64,000 bases of DNA from Curtobacterium sp. MCSS17_008. Lineage in GTDB: Bacteria; Actinomycetota; Actinomycetes; Actinomycetales; Microbacteriaceae. Below are positions 1 to 9,167 of this stretch, piece by piece. Under the pieces are notes generated by a model. The model worked only from the letters and a program-made list of their open reading frames with translations, searched no databases and was not told the DNA's origin. The DNA is taken from the NCBI RefSeq assembly GCF_003234185.1, contig NZ_QKSM01000009.1, positions 62,001-126,000 of the forward strand, in the 5' to 3' direction. The translations under genes were made by a program, and so were the position numbers. How positions within the stretch are numbered: the stretch's first letter is position 1; each line of letters begins with the position of its first letter.

Positions 1-958
1 CGGGCGTGACGCCCTCGGCCTGGTCCACGATCGCGTCGTCGAGGTCGGCGAGGTACTTCTCGGCGTCGAGCGCCGCGACCGTACCGGAACCGGCGGCCGT
101 GATCGCCTGCCGGTAGGTCGGGTCGATGACGTCACCCGCGGCGAAGACGCCCGGCAGGTTGGTCTTCGACGAACGGCCCTGGACGGCGATGGTGCCCTCG
201 GGCGCGATGTCGATCTGGCCGTGGATCAGGTGCGTGCGCGGGTCGTTGCCGATCGCGATGAAGAGACCGTCGAGCGCGAGCTCCGACTCCTCGCCCGTCA
301 CGGTGTCCTTCAGGGTCACGCCGGTGACCGCGGAGTCACCCTGGATGCCCGTGACCTCCTTGTTCCACGCGAACTCGATCTTCGGGTCGTTCATCGCGCG
401 GTCCTGCATGATCTTCGATGCACGCAGGGTGTCCTTGCGGTGGATCACCGTGACCTTGTCGGCGAAGCGGGTGAGGAACGTCGCCTCTTCCATCGCCGAG
501 TCGCCACCGCCGACGACGGCGATGTTCTTCTGGCGGAAGAAGAAGCCGTCGCACGTGGCACACCAGCTCACGCCGTGGCCGGACAGTCGCTCTTCGTCGG
601 CGAGGCCGAGGTGGCGGTACGCCGAGCCGGTCGCGTAGATGACCGCGAGGGCCTCGTACGTCTCGCCGGAGCCGACCGTGACCTTCTTCACCTCGCCGGT
701 CAGGTCGACCGAGACCGCGTCGTCGTACAGGACCTCGGCGCCGAACTTCTCGGCCTGCTCCTGCATCTTGATCATGAGGTCCGGGCCCTGGATCCCCTCG
801 GGGAAGCCCGGGAAGTTCTCGACCTCGGTGGTCTTGGTGAGCTCGCCGCCGGTCTCGACGCTCGACGCGACGATCAGGGGCTTGAGCTCTGCGCGCGCGG
901 CGTAGATGCCGGCGGTGAACCCGGCGGGACCGGAACCGATGATGATGAGCTGGCGCAT
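1..958 (-). CDS. trxB: Thioredoxin reductase (3' end outside window)
   Basis: NADPH-dependent flavoprotein that reduces thioredoxin in the cytoplasm. The protein starts MRQLIIIGSGPAGFTAGIYA, the N-terminal FAD-binding Rossmann motif. It has the redox-active pair in WCATCDGFF near residue 135, followed by the NADPH-binding GGGDSAMEEA, and a second FAD motif GVFAAGDV near the visible end. About 319 residues are visible, so nearly the whole enzyme is present; only the extreme C-terminus is cut by the window edge. The ATG at 958 is preceded by a GCGAGG-like ribosome binding site. It lies 89 bases downstream of murJ on the same strand, the usual murJ-trxB order of actinobacterial origin regions. 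Family identity is certain. Confidence 0.97.
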   Translation of the reverse strand, partial: MRQLIIIGSGPAGFTAGIYAARAELKPLIVASSVETGGELTKTTEVENFPGFPEGIQGPDLMIKMQEQAEKFGAEVLYDDAVSVDLTGEVKKVTVGSGETYEALAVIYATGSAYRHLGLADEERLSGHGVSWCATCDGFFFRQKNIAVVGGGDSAMEEATFLTRFADKVTVIHRKDTLRASKIMQDRAMNDPKIEFAWNKEVTGIQGDSAVTGVTLKDTVTGEESELALDGLFIAIGNDPRTHLIHGQIDIAPEGTIAVQGRSSKTNLPGVFAAGDVIDPTYRQAITAAGSGTVAALDAEKYLADLDDAIVDQAEGVTP

Positions 959-1047
959 GCCTCGCTGCCCTTCCGTTGAGTGCTGACAGGGTCAACACAT
1001 GCTACCGGCGGGACATTCCGGCCCACCGGTGTGCGTGCAGGCGGCGG

Positions 1048-4000
1048 TCAGCGGCCGAGGCGCTTGCGGAGCAGCGCGACGGCGCCCGAGATCTCACCGT
1101 TCTTCGCCACCACCAGAGCGCCGAAGTACACCACGGCCATGACGGCGCCGGCGAGGGCGATCGTGACGAGCGCACCGGTGCGGTCGGACATCGCGAACCC
1201 GTCCTCCGAGAAGGCGCCCAGTGCGTACACGACGACCGCTCCGGCGACACCGGCGATGAGCGCGGCGATGACGAACTGCACGTGCGAGCGCGTCACGACG
1301 GGCCCCTCGATGCCGTTGAGGCGTCGGCGCACGAGCACCAGCGCGACGATGGTCTGCGCGGTGCCGGCGAGCGTCGTGCACGCCGCGATCGAGACGCCGA
1401 CGAGGTCCTGCGGGAACGTCGCCACGGCGAGGGCACCGATGACGAACAGGACCGACTGCACGCACTGCATGAGGAAGGGCGTGCGGTGGTCGTGCAAGGC
1501 CCAGAACACCCGCTGGATGATGAAGAGCATGCTGAACAGCACCAGGCCGGGCATGTAGGCGAGCAGCACCGAGCCGATGACGAGGGCTCCGTCGAAGGTG
1601 TTCGCGAACATCCGGCCGAAGGGCACCGAGACGACGACGAGCGCCACCGACGCGAAGACCGTGAACAGTCCGACGATCCGGAGCGAGAGCGAGAGGTTCC
1701 GCCGGACGGCGTCGAGGTCCCCGCGCTCGGCGTCGTGGCTCATCCGGGTGAAGTACGCCGTCGCGATGGACACCGCGAAGATCGAGTGCGGGAGCATGAA
1801 GAGCAGCCAGGCGTTCTGGAGGACCGCGTTGCCCGCGGCTCCGGTACCGAGCGACGCGACGCGGGACTGCACGATGCCGGCGAGCTGCGTGACGAGGATC
1901 ATCGCGAAGAGCCAGCCCGCCGCCGTACCCGTGGCCTTGAGGCCGACCCCGCGCCAGCGGAAGTCCGGCCGGAACGACAGGCCGGCACGCTTCCAGAAGA
2001 ACGGCAGGAAGGCGGCCTGCGCGAAGACGCCGAGCGACGCGCTGCCCGCGAGCACGGCGATCTTGAGCGGGGTCCAGGCGCCGACGGACGAGTTCACGTC
2101 CTGCCCGCCGAACATCGCGATGAACACGACGAGGCCGGCGATGGCGATGACGTTGTTGATGAGCGGCGCCCACGTGAAGGGGCCGAAGTACTGCTTCGCG
2201 TTGAGGACCTCGCCGAGGAGCGAGTACAGCGCGTAGAAGAGGATCTGCGGCAGGCACCAGAACGCGAACGCCACGGCGAGGTCGGTCTGCGCCGGCGAGA
2301 AGCCCTTGCCGTCCTCGCTCGCCTGCTGGCTGTACACGAACACGAGGAACGGTGCGAGGACGGTCGCGATGATCGTGATGACGACGAAGACGCTCGCGCC
2401 GAGCGTGACGATCTTGTTCACGTAGGCGGCACCACCGTCGGTGCTCTGCTGCATCGAGCGGACGATCTGCGGGATGAGCACCGCGGAGAGCAGGCCGCCG
2501 GCGATGAGCGCGTAGATGTTGTTCGGCAGCTGGTTCGCGAGCGCGAAGGCGTCCGCACCCGGCGACTGCGCCTGACCGATGGCGTACGCCAGCACGAACG
2601 TCTTGCCGAAGCCGAGGACGCGCGAGAGCATCGTGCCGGCCGCGAGCATCGCACTCGCCCGTCCGAGGTTCCGCTCGGCGGCGGGCTCCGCGTCGACGGC
2701 GGGCTGTTGCTGCGTGCTGATGGTCGGCTCCTCGGGGTCGGTGACGGGCTCGTCACGGTCACGCGGTCCGGCCTGGAGGCTCGGTCCGCGCCCGTCGCGC
2801 ACCTGCGCGTCCGCAGGACGCGGACCCGCCTGCTCCGGTGCTGTCCGCGCCGTGGCGGGCACGGTGGTGGTGCCGGCCACGGCGGCGGCGGGGGCCGCCT
2901 GCGCGACGGCGGACGCGCCTCCCGGCCGTCGGGGCGCACCGGGGGCCTCCGGCTGCACCTCGAGCGGGCGGTTCGGGTCGTCGTCGTCCTCGTCGTCGAG
3001 CTCGCCGTTCCGCCGACGGATGCGCTTGCGGATGCTGCGGAAGACACCGAAGCCGAAGAGCGCCACGAGACCGATCGCGGCGACGGCCGTGATCACCGTC
3101 TCCCACTGCGCCTGCACGTTGAGCTCGACGGTCGACGGCTGCGAGATGTCGACACCGGTCGGGGTCGTCAACGACATCGTCAGCACGACCTTGCCGTTCG
3201 CGACCGAGCGGACAGGGATGGTCGCACGGGTGGACGACTGCGGCTGGACCTTGACCTCGACGTCGTTTCGGACGATCCGCAGGGCGGAGCTCGACGGGCG
3301 GACGCTCAGCCGCACGGTGACCGGGAAGTCGGTGCGGTTGCGGACGGACACCGGGAGGGAGGACCGGTCGCCGAGCAGCGTCAGGGAGCTCGAGTCCGGG
3401 ATGCTGACCTTGCTCGTGGTCTGCGCCCAGCTCGCCGCCTGTTCGTCGATGGCCGCGGACAGTGCGTCCTGGTCGTCCCGCCAGGCGTTCGACGCCAGCG
3501 CGAGGAGCGACAGACGGGCCGGAGCGGTGACGGCTGCGGGGTCGTCGACCGCGGAGGCGAACCCGGTCAGGTCCTGCTCCGCGTCCACCAGCCGCCGGAG
3601 CTGTTCGAGGCGGGCACCACCGTCGTCGGACGGCGCGAGGGTGAGTGAGCCACCCGGTGCCTTCGCGGCCGTCGAGAGGTCGGACGGTGAGACCCAGGGG
3701 GTGTCCTCGAGGGCGTCGAGCGCCCGGCTCAGGTCGCTGGAGTCGGACGGCCACGAACGCCCGAGGGTCAGGAGGACCGGGCTCGTCGCGGTGCCGGCGC
3801 GGGCCGCGGTCGCGAGGGTCGCGGTGAGTTCGGCCATCGCGGTGCGCCAGGTCTGCTCGTCCTGGGCGTCCGCGGCGTCGCGCAGCAGCGCCGACATGCC
3901 CTGGTCGGAGACGAGCACGCGCTCGTCGCCGATCCGCTCCGACGCGGCGATGGTCGTGTCGGGGCCGGCCGAGGTGTTGCCACTCGAGACGATCGTGGCC

Positions 4001-5181
4001 TCGGTGCCGTCCTTCGCCAGCGCCGGCAGGTCGTCGGTCGCCACGGTGCCGTCCACGGGCCAGGCGATGCCGTCCATGGAGTACGGGAAGTCGAGGAGGC
4101 TCTGGGTGGTGGGGAGCGTCGGGGCGGTCTCCCCCTGGTCGGTGCCGTCCTGCCCGGTGCCCGGTGTGGCGGCACCCGAGGGCATGGCCGGCGCGGTCGG
4201 GGTGGCTGAGGCGCCGGGGGTGGCGCTGCCGGTCGGCGCGGTCGGGGTCGGGGTGCTGGCTCCCGGGAAGTCGTCCTCCTCGACCTCCTGGTCCAGGGAG
4301 ATGACGCCGGGGATTCCGTCCGCTCCCGCCTGTCGGAGCCCGGTGACGTCGGCGTCGGCGTACCGCAGCGCGAAGGTCTCGTTCCGGAGCCCCTCGAGCC
4401 GTTCGAGCCACGTCCGGGCGGTCGACGGGGCGTTCTCGCCGAGGATGCGGATCGACGCGATGATGCGCGGGTCGACGGCGACGGCGACGTTGTGGTCCTC
4501 CGCCGCGTCGAGCTGCTGCCTGAGGGTGCCGTCGAGCGAGGTCGCCGACGCCAGCTCGTTCGCGCCGATGAGCCCCTCGGTCGTGCTCGGCAGGGTGATC
4601 GGCATCGCCACCGAGACGCCCACCGGGGTCTGCTGGAAGTCCGGGTACCAGGTGATGGCCGACCGCGCGACGGCGAAGGTGTCGCCGGCCGAGTACTCCG
4701 CGGCGATGCGTCGGGCCCCGAACGACGAGTACCCACCGAGCGCGACGTTGCCCGGGACGATCCGCACCGTCTGCGTCACCGATCGGTGCGCCGGGACGGC
4801 CGGGACGTCCACATCGTCCATCGGGGCGCCGAGGTAACCGGTTGTACTGGTGTCGCTGAGCCAGTCGGAGAGCACGTCTCGTGTGCTCTCCGAGCGGAAG
4901 ATGTCGAGCTCGACCGTGCCCGCGGGGACGTCGGCGTCGGTGTCGTTCGTGATCGTCACCGTGAGCTCGAGGTCCTCGTCGCGCCGGACGATGCCGCGGT
5001 CGGCCGGGGCGATCGAGACCGTGGTCCTCCCCTGTTCCGCCGCGTCCGGTCCGGCCGTGCCGGTGGTGGTCGCGCCCGAGGTGGCGGCGTGGGCTGGGTC
5101 CGTGATCGCGGGCGTGGCGACGAGACCGATGGCGACGAGGGCCGTCGCGGCGGCGGCGAGCGTGGAGCGGAGGATCTGCAT
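1048..5181 (-). CDS. murJ: DUF6049-MurJ fusion: secreted domain joined to lipid II flippase
   Basis: One uninterrupted 1377-residue frame. Residues 1-30 are a signal peptide (MQILRSTLAAAATALVAIGL). Residues ~35-690 match the large extracytoplasmic protein (DUF6049 type) that normally sits beside murJ in Microbacteriaceae, with an Ala/Pro/Thr-rich insert near 300-340. A membrane helix at ~693-712 is followed by RKRIRRR and a disordered, acidic then Pro/Ala-rich linker to ~836. MurJ proper starts near residue 837 (NLGRASAMLAAGTMLSRV) and runs ~540 residues with about 14 membrane helices, the normal MurJ length. MurJ flips the peptidoglycan precursor lipid II. The start at 5181 was chosen because it begins the signal peptide; the frame stays open upstream to 5598 with no coding character. 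Fusion rather than two genes is the unusual point: no stop separates the halves. Confidence 0.88.
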   Translation of the reverse strand: MQILRSTLAAAATALVAIGLVATPAITDPAHAATSGATTTGTAGPDAAEQGRTTVSIAPADRGIVRRDEDLELTVTITNDTDADVPAGTVELDIFRSESTRDVLSDWLSDTSTTGYLGAPMDDVDVPAVPAHRSVTQTVRIVPGNVALGGYSSFGARRIAAEYSAGDTFAVARSAITWYPDFQQTPVGVSVAMPITLPSTTEGLIGANELASATSLDGTLRQQLDAAEDHNVAVAVDPRIIASIRILGENAPSTARTWLERLEGLRNETFALRYADADVTGLRQAGADGIPGVISLDQEVEEDDFPGASTPTPTAPTGSATPGASATPTAPAMPSGAATPGTGQDGTDQGETAPTLPTTQSLLDFPYSMDGIAWPVDGTVATDDLPALAKDGTEATIVSSGNTSAGPDTTIAASERIGDERVLVSDQGMSALLRDAADAQDEQTWRTAMAELTATLATAARAGTATSPVLLTLGRSWPSDSSDLSRALDALEDTPWVSPSDLSTAAKAPGGSLTLAPSDDGGARLEQLRRLVDAEQDLTGFASAVDDPAAVTAPARLSLLALASNAWRDDQDALSAAIDEQAASWAQTTSKVSIPDSSSLTLLGDRSSLPVSVRNRTDFPVTVRLSVRPSSSALRIVRNDVEVKVQPQSSTRATIPVRSVANGKVVLTMSLTTPTGVDISQPSTVELNVQAQWETVITAVAAIGLVALFGFGVFRSIRKRIRRRNGELDDEDDDDPNRPLEVQPEAPGAPRRPGGASAVAQAAPAAAVAGTTTVPATARTAPEQAGPRPADAQVRDGRGPSLQAGPRDRDEPVTDPEEPTISTQQQPAVDAEPAAERNLGRASAMLAAGTMLSRVLGFGKTFVLAYAIGQAQSPGADAFALANQLPNNIYALIAGGLLSAVLIPQIVRSMQQSTDGGAAYVNKIVTLGASVFVVITIIATVLAPFLVFVYSQQASEDGKGFSPAQTDLAVAFAFWCLPQILFYALYSLLGEVLNAKQYFGPFTWAPLINNVIAIAGLVVFIAMFGGQDVNSSVGAWTPLKIAVLAGSASLGVFAQAAFLPFFWKRAGLSFRPDFRWRGVGLKATGTAAGWLFAMILVTQLAGIVQSRVASLGTGAAGNAVLQNAWLLFMLPHSIFAVSIATAYFTRMSHDAERGDLDAVRRNLSLSLRIVGLFTVFASVALVVVSVPFGRMFANTFDGALVIGSVLLAYMPGLVLFSMLFIIQRVFWALHDHRTPFLMQCVQSVLFVIGALAVATFPQDLVGVSIAACTTLAGTAQTIVALVLVRRRLNGIEGPVVTRSHVQFVIAALIAGVAGAVVVYALGAFSEDGFAMSDRTGALVTIALAGAVMAVVYFGALVVAKNGEISGAVALLRKRLGR

Positions 5182-5305
5182 ACAGGAGGGCCCGAGGGTC
5201 GGTTCCGGCCGAGCACGAGTGTATGAGGCACAGACGGGGACGATCCCGTGCGCGCTGGGGTTGTGCAGAACTCGTGGACGGTCATCTGGGAAGATGAGGT
5301 CCGTC

Positions 5306-6742
5306 ATGCAGTCCGTTGCCCAGGCCGTCGAACGACTCGACGCACTCGCATCCACCGAGCCCGTCGCCCTCCTCGCTCGGGCGTTCGCCGACGCCGGACA
5401 CGAGTTGGCCCTGGTCGGCGGTCCGGTGCGCGACGCGTTCCTCGGGCGCCCGGTGACCGACCTCGACTTCACGACCGACGCCCGGCCGGACGACGTCCTG
5501 CGCATCGTCGAGCCGATCGCGAGCGCCACGTGGGACGTCGGCCGGCAGTTCGGCACCATCGCCGCACGGGTCGCCGGCGAGCAGGTCGAGATCACCACCT
5601 ACCGCAGCGACGTGTACGACGGCGAGACGCGGAAGCCCGAGGTGGCGTTCGGCGACACCATCGAGGACGACCTCCTCCGGCGCGACTTCACGGTGAACGC
5701 CATGGCGCTCCGACTCCCCCAGCGCGAGCTCGTCGACGTGCACGGTGGCGTCGAGGACCTGCTCGCCGAGCGGCTGCACACGCCGCAGGCCGCACTCGTC
5801 TCGTTCCGGGACGACCCGCTGCGCATGATGCGGGCGGCGCGCTTCACCTCGCAGCTCGGCTTCACCGTGTCCGACGAGGTCCGCGACGCGATGACCGAGC
5901 TCGCGGACTCGATCGGCATCGTCTCCGCCGAACGCGTGCGTGACGAGCTCGTCAAGCTGCTGGACACCTCCGAGCCGGTCACGGGCATCCGCCTGCTGGT
6001 CGACACCGGGCTCGCCGAGCGGTTCCTGCCCGAGCTGCCGGCGATGCGGCTCGAGATCGACGAGCACCACCACCACAAGGACGTGTACGAGCACTCGCTC
6101 ACGGTGCTGACCCAGGCGATCGGGTACGAGGCGGAGCGGCACCCGGGCGAGGCCCCGGACACCGTGCTCCGGCTCGCTGCGCTCCTGCACGACATCGGCA
6201 AGCCGGCGACCCGCAAGCTCGAGCCCGGAGGGGCCGTGAGCTTCCACCACCACGACCTGGTCGGCGCGAAGCTCGCGAAGAAGCGCCTCCGCGCGCTGCG
6301 CTTCGACAACGACACCATCGCCGCGGTCTCGCGCCTGATCGAGCTGCACCTGCGCTTCTTCGGGTACACCGAGGGCGCCTGGACCGACTCGGCCGTGCGC
6401 CGCTACGTCCGCGACGCCGGGCCGCTGCTCGAGCGGCTGCACGAGCTCACCCGCTCCGACGTCACCACCCGGAACCGTCGCAAGGCCGACCGGCTCGGGT
6501 TCGCGTACGACGACCTCGAGGACCGCATCAAGGCGCTCGCCGACCAGGAGGAACTGGACGCCATCCGTCCCGACCTCACCGGCGACGACATCATGCGGAT
6601 CCTCGACATCCCGCCGGGGCGGGCCGTGGGCGAGGCGTACCGCTTCCTGCTCGAGCTCCGCATGGACGAGGGGCCCCTCGGGCCGGAGGACGCCGAGCAG
6701 CGTCTGCGCGGCTGGTGGGCCGAGCGCGACGCCACCGCCTGA
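5306..6742 (+). CDS. cca: CCA tRNA nucleotidyltransferase
   Basis: Adds or repairs the 3'-CCA of tRNAs. The 478-residue protein has the class II nucleotidyltransferase head (LVGGPVRDAFLGRPVTDLDF, with the DxD metal site), the RRDFTVNAMA motif, and an HD domain (HHHHKDVYEHS, later LLHDIGKP) typical of actinobacterial and Gram-negative enzymes. Start ATG 5306 has GAGGT five bases upstream; an in-frame ATG at 5294 is possible. It is divergent from DUF6049-murJ across 124 bases, a conserved pairing. Confidence 0.95.
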   Translation: MQSVAQAVERLDALASTEPVALLARAFADAGHELALVGGPVRDAFLGRPVTDLDFTTDARPDDVLRIVEPIASATWDVGRQFGTIAARVAGEQVEITTYRSDVYDGETRKPEVAFGDTIEDDLLRRDFTVNAMALRLPQRELVDVHGGVEDLLAERLHTPQAALVSFRDDPLRMMRAARFTSQLGFTVSDEVRDAMTELADSIGIVSAERVRDELVKLLDTSEPVTGIRLLVDTGLAERFLPELPAMRLEIDEHHHHKDVYEHSLTVLTQAIGYEAERHPGEAPDTVLRLAALLHDIGKPATRKLEPGGAVSFHHHDLVGAKLAKKRLRALRFDNDTIAAVSRLIELHLRFFGYTEGAWTDSAVRRYVRDAGPLLERLHELTRSDVTTRNRRKADRLGFAYDDLEDRIKALADQEELDAIRPDLTGDDIMRILDIPPGRAVGEAYRFLLELRMDEGPLGPEDAEQRLRGWWAERDATA

Positions 6743-6880
6743 CGGGCGCGATCGGTCTCCACAGCCGGTGGCGCGCCTCCAGGCCGTCCGCTAGGCTTGT
6801 GGGGTTGTCCGCCCGCTCCTGCGTGGCCGGACACATGCATCAACCCTCCTGCTCCGGGAACCGCCCGGAGCCGCCGAGAC

Positions 6881-6889
6881 CAAAGGAGG
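6881..6889 (+). promoter_or_regulatory. Strong Shine-Dalgarno of rpsF
   Basis: CAAAGGAGG sits ten bases before the rpsF ATG at 6900, an almost perfect anti-16S match that fixes the start. A TAGGCT element near 6793 in the preceding 157-base spacer could be the -10 of the operon promoter; this is by eye only. Confidence 0.6.
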
Positions 6890-6899
6890 TGGGTTCCGC

Positions 6900-7271
6900 A
6901 TGCACCAGTACGAACTGATGGCGATCCTCGACCCCGAGATCGACGAGCGCACCGTCGCTCCCAGCCTGGACAAGTTCCTCGCGGTCATCCGCAACGACGG
7001 TGGCACCGTCGACAACGTGGACGTCTGGGGCCGTCGTCGCCTGGCCTACGAGATCGCGAAGAAGTCCGAGGGCATCTACGCCGTCGTCGACTTCACCTCG
7101 ACCCCCGAGGCCGCCAAGGAGCTCGACCGTCAGCTCGGTCTCTCCGAGGCCGTCCTCCGCACGAAGGTCCTCCGCGCCGAAGAGGCGATCGCCCAGGTCG
7201 CCGCGCAGAAGCAGCGCGACGAGGCCCGCGCGGCCCGCAAGGCCGCGAACGCGACCGCGAGCGCCGAGTAG
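6900..7271 (+). CDS. rpsF: 30S ribosomal protein S6
   Basis: Small-subunit protein that pairs with S18. The 123-residue product begins [19 protein letters not shown] and contains [21 protein letters not shown], the canonical S6 core. An Ala/Lys/Arg-rich tail follows, typical of high-GC Gram-positives. It is first in the conserved rpsF-ssb-rpsR-rplI operon, with three bases between its stop and ssb. Confidence 0.98.
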   Translation: MHQYELMAILDPEIDERTVAPSLDKFLAVIRNDGGTVDNVDVWGRRRLAYEIAKKSEGIYAVVDFTSTPEAAKELDRQLGLSEAVLRTKVLRAEEAIAQVAAQKQRDEARAARKAANATASAE

Positions 7272-7274
7272 GTC

Positions 7275-7856
7275 ATGGCCGGCGAAACCGTCATCACGGT
7301 GGTGGGCAACCTCACCGCGGACCCCGAGCTGCGCTACACGCAGAACGGGCTCGCGGTGGCGAACTTCACCATCGCATCCACCCCTCGCACGTTCGACCGT
7401 CAGGCGAACGAGTGGAAGGACGGCGACGCGCTGTTCCTCCGTGCGAGCGTGTGGCGCGAGTTCGCCGAGCACGTGGCGGGCTCGCTGACGAAGGGCTCCC
7501 GCGTCATCGCGCAGGGTCGTCTGCGTCAGCGCTCCTACCAGGACCGTGAGGGCCAGCAGCGCACGAGCATCGAGCTCGAGGTCGACGAGATCGGCCCGTC
7601 GCTCCGCTACGCGACCGCCCAGGTCACCCGCGCCGCGGGTGGTTCCGGTGGCGGCCGCGGCCAGGTCGGCGGCAACGCCGGTGGCCAGGGCGGCAACGGC
7701 GGCGGCTGGGCTGGGAACAACGGCGCTGGCAACAACGGCGGCGGTCAGTCGGACGCACCGTGGTCGCCCCAGGGCGGCCAGCAGGGCGGCAACGCACAGT
7801 CGAACGACGTGTGGAGCACCCCGGGCGGCTCGTACGACGACGAGACCCCGTTCTGA
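7275..7856 (+). CDS. ssb: Single-stranded DNA-binding protein
   Basis: Coats single-stranded DNA in replication and repair. Residues 1-110 are the OB fold ([20 protein letters not shown]; later [14 protein letters not shown]). Residues ~120-180 are a Gly/Asn/Gln-rich flexible linker, and the tail ends in the acidic tip DDETPF that recruits partner proteins. 193 residues. ATG 7275 follows rpsF by three bases, indicating coupled translation. Confidence 0.98.
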   Translation: MAGETVITVVGNLTADPELRYTQNGLAVANFTIASTPRTFDRQANEWKDGDALFLRASVWREFAEHVAGSLTKGSRVIAQGRLRQRSYQDREGQQRTSIELEVDEIGPSLRYATAQVTRAAGGSGGGRGQVGGNAGGQGGNGGGWAGNNGAGNNGGGQSDAPWSPQGGQQGGNAQSNDVWSTPGGSYDDETPF

Positions 7857-7906
7857 TCCTCAGCGGTCTGACGGACACACAACTTCTTCTTCTCTAAGGA
7901 ATCACA

Positions 7907-8164
7907 ATGGCTGGAAAGAGCACCGGCGACCGCCGGAAGCCTCGCGGCAAGGGCGGCAAGAACGCCGCTCCCGCGAAGTCGATCAAGGTCGGCGTCATCG
8001 ACTACAAGGACGTCGCGACCCTTCGCAAGTTCATCTCCGAGCGCGGCAAGATCCGCGCCCGTCGCATCACCGGCGTCTCCGTCCAGGAGCAGCGCCTCAT
8101 CGCCCGTGCCGTGAAGAACGCCCGTGAGATGGCGCTCCTCCCCTACGCCGGCTCCGGCCGCTGA
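7907..8164 (+). CDS. rpsR: 30S ribosomal protein S18
   Basis: 85-residue small-subunit protein with a basic, disordered N-terminus ([18 protein letters not shown]) and the core [19 protein letters not shown]. It has no Cys ligands, so it is the zinc-independent form. CTAAGGAAT upstream of the ATG supplies the ribosome binding site. The gap after ssb is 50 bases. Confidence 0.97.
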   Translation: MAGKSTGDRRKPRGKGGKNAAPAKSIKVGVIDYKDVATLRKFISERGKIRARRITGVSVQEQRLIARAVKNAREMALLPYAGSGR

Positions 8165-8178
8165 TCGGAGGACTTCAC

Positions 8179-8631
8179 ATGTCGAAGCTCATCCTCACCC
8201 ACGAGGTCTCCGGCCTCGGTTCCGCCGGTGACGTCGTCGACGTCAAGAACGGCTACGCCCGCAACTACCTGATCCCGCAGGGCTTCGCCGTGGCGTGGTC
8301 CAAGGGCGGCGAGAAGCAGGTCGAGTCGATCCGTGCGGCCCGTGCCGCTCGCGAGCTCGCCACCATCGAAGAGGCACAGGACCTCAAGATGAAGCTCGAG
8401 AACGCGACCATCAAGCTGACCGTCAAGGCCGGCAAGGACGGCCGTCTGTTCGGCTCGGTCCGCCCGGCGGACGTCGCCGACGCGGTCCAGGCGCAGGGCG
8501 TCGGCTCGCTGGACAAGCGCAAGGTCGAGGTCCCCGCGACCATCAAGACCGTCGGTGACCACGAGGCCACCGTGCGTCTGCGCGAGGACATCACTGCGGT
8601 GATCTCCCTCCAGGTCGTCGCCGCCAAGTAA
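8179..8631 (+). CDS. rplI: 50S ribosomal protein L9
   Basis: 150 residues. The N-terminal rRNA-binding domain ([35 protein letters not shown]) and the long connecting helix with the C-terminal domain are both present. A GGAGG site precedes the ATG. Last gene of the rpsF operon; a terminator follows. Confidence 0.98.
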   Translation: MSKLILTHEVSGLGSAGDVVDVKNGYARNYLIPQGFAVAWSKGGEKQVESIRAARAARELATIEEAQDLKMKLENATIKLTVKAGKDGRLFGSVRPADVADAVQAQGVGSLDKRKVEVPATIKTVGDHEATVRLREDITAVISLQVVAAK

Positions 8632-8650
8632 GCAGCGTCACCACCGTCGC

Positions 8651-8682
8651 AAGGGCGGGTCTCCTCCGGGAGGCCCGCCCTT
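8651..8682 (+). terminator. Rho-independent terminator of the rpsF-rplI operon
   Basis: Perfect nine-base stem AAGGGCGGG / CCCGCCCTT enclosing a second CTCC/GGAG stem, 20 bases after the rplI stop. The A-run on the left arm makes a T-rich right flank, so it may work in both directions. Confidence 0.85.
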
Positions 8683-9167
8683 CGTCGTCTGCTCCCGATG
8701 CGGTCGGCCGGGAGGCGCGTCTCGCCGCATGGGCGAACGTCGCGCTGGGCTGACGGGTTACCGCTCAGCCCCCGCGGGACTCGCTGGGAGCAGCCCGAGA
8801 ACGCTCCCCACAGGAGGGTCCTTTGTCAAGTCGTTCTACACAGCTCGAACGCCCCAGCTGTGAACCTTCAAGGTGCAGTTGAACCCGGGTTGTCCACACA
8901 CGTTGTGAAACACGAAAGCCCAGGTCAAACGGTCGAACGTGTGTTCCTCCGACGACTTGTCCACATACTCCTCCACAGTTGTCCACACGGCTCTCCGGCG
9001 TGTTCCGCAACCTCTCCACAGAGTTATCCACAGCCATGTTTGCTGGGGATAACTCTGTACCCGTAGCTTGGCCGAGCGACTCGACGGACGTCAGGGGATG
9101 TCGGTCGTCCGGGGTAGAAATCCGGTGCGGGCCGAGGTCCGCGTCGATCCAACAAGAGGGAGTCCGT
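8683..9167. promoter_or_regulatory. Gene-free region before dnaB with a DnaA-box cluster
   Basis: About 485 bases without a credible gene. It contains TTGTCCACA at 8890-8898, 8957-8965 and 8979-8987, and TTATCCACA at 9024-9032, all on the plus strand. Weaker relatives are TTCTACACA (8834-8842), CTCTCCACA (9012-9020) and, on the minus strand, TTATCCCCA (9043-9051). TTGTCCACA is the DnaA box of high-GC actinobacteria and TTATCCACA the E. coli form. A perfect 12-base inverted repeat (9018-9029 with 9047-9058) faces the last box against its minus-strand partner. DnaA binding here is inferred; the boxes themselves are read directly. Confidence 0.75.

Noticed and set aside
976-3648. Very long open frame opposite murJ (890 codons)
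   Set aside because: Arg/Asp/Glu/His-rich composition typical of the shadow frame of a GC-rich gene; the opposite strand encodes unmistakable MurJ.
2579-4837. Plus-strand 752-codon frame opposite DUF6049
   Set aside because: Ser/Arg/Ala-rich shadow with no domain; the minus strand has signal peptide, membrane helix and MurJ.
8640-9167. Primary chromosomal origin oriC
   Set aside because: oriC normally lies between dnaA and dnaN, neither of which is here. The boxes are real but calling it oriC is unsupported.
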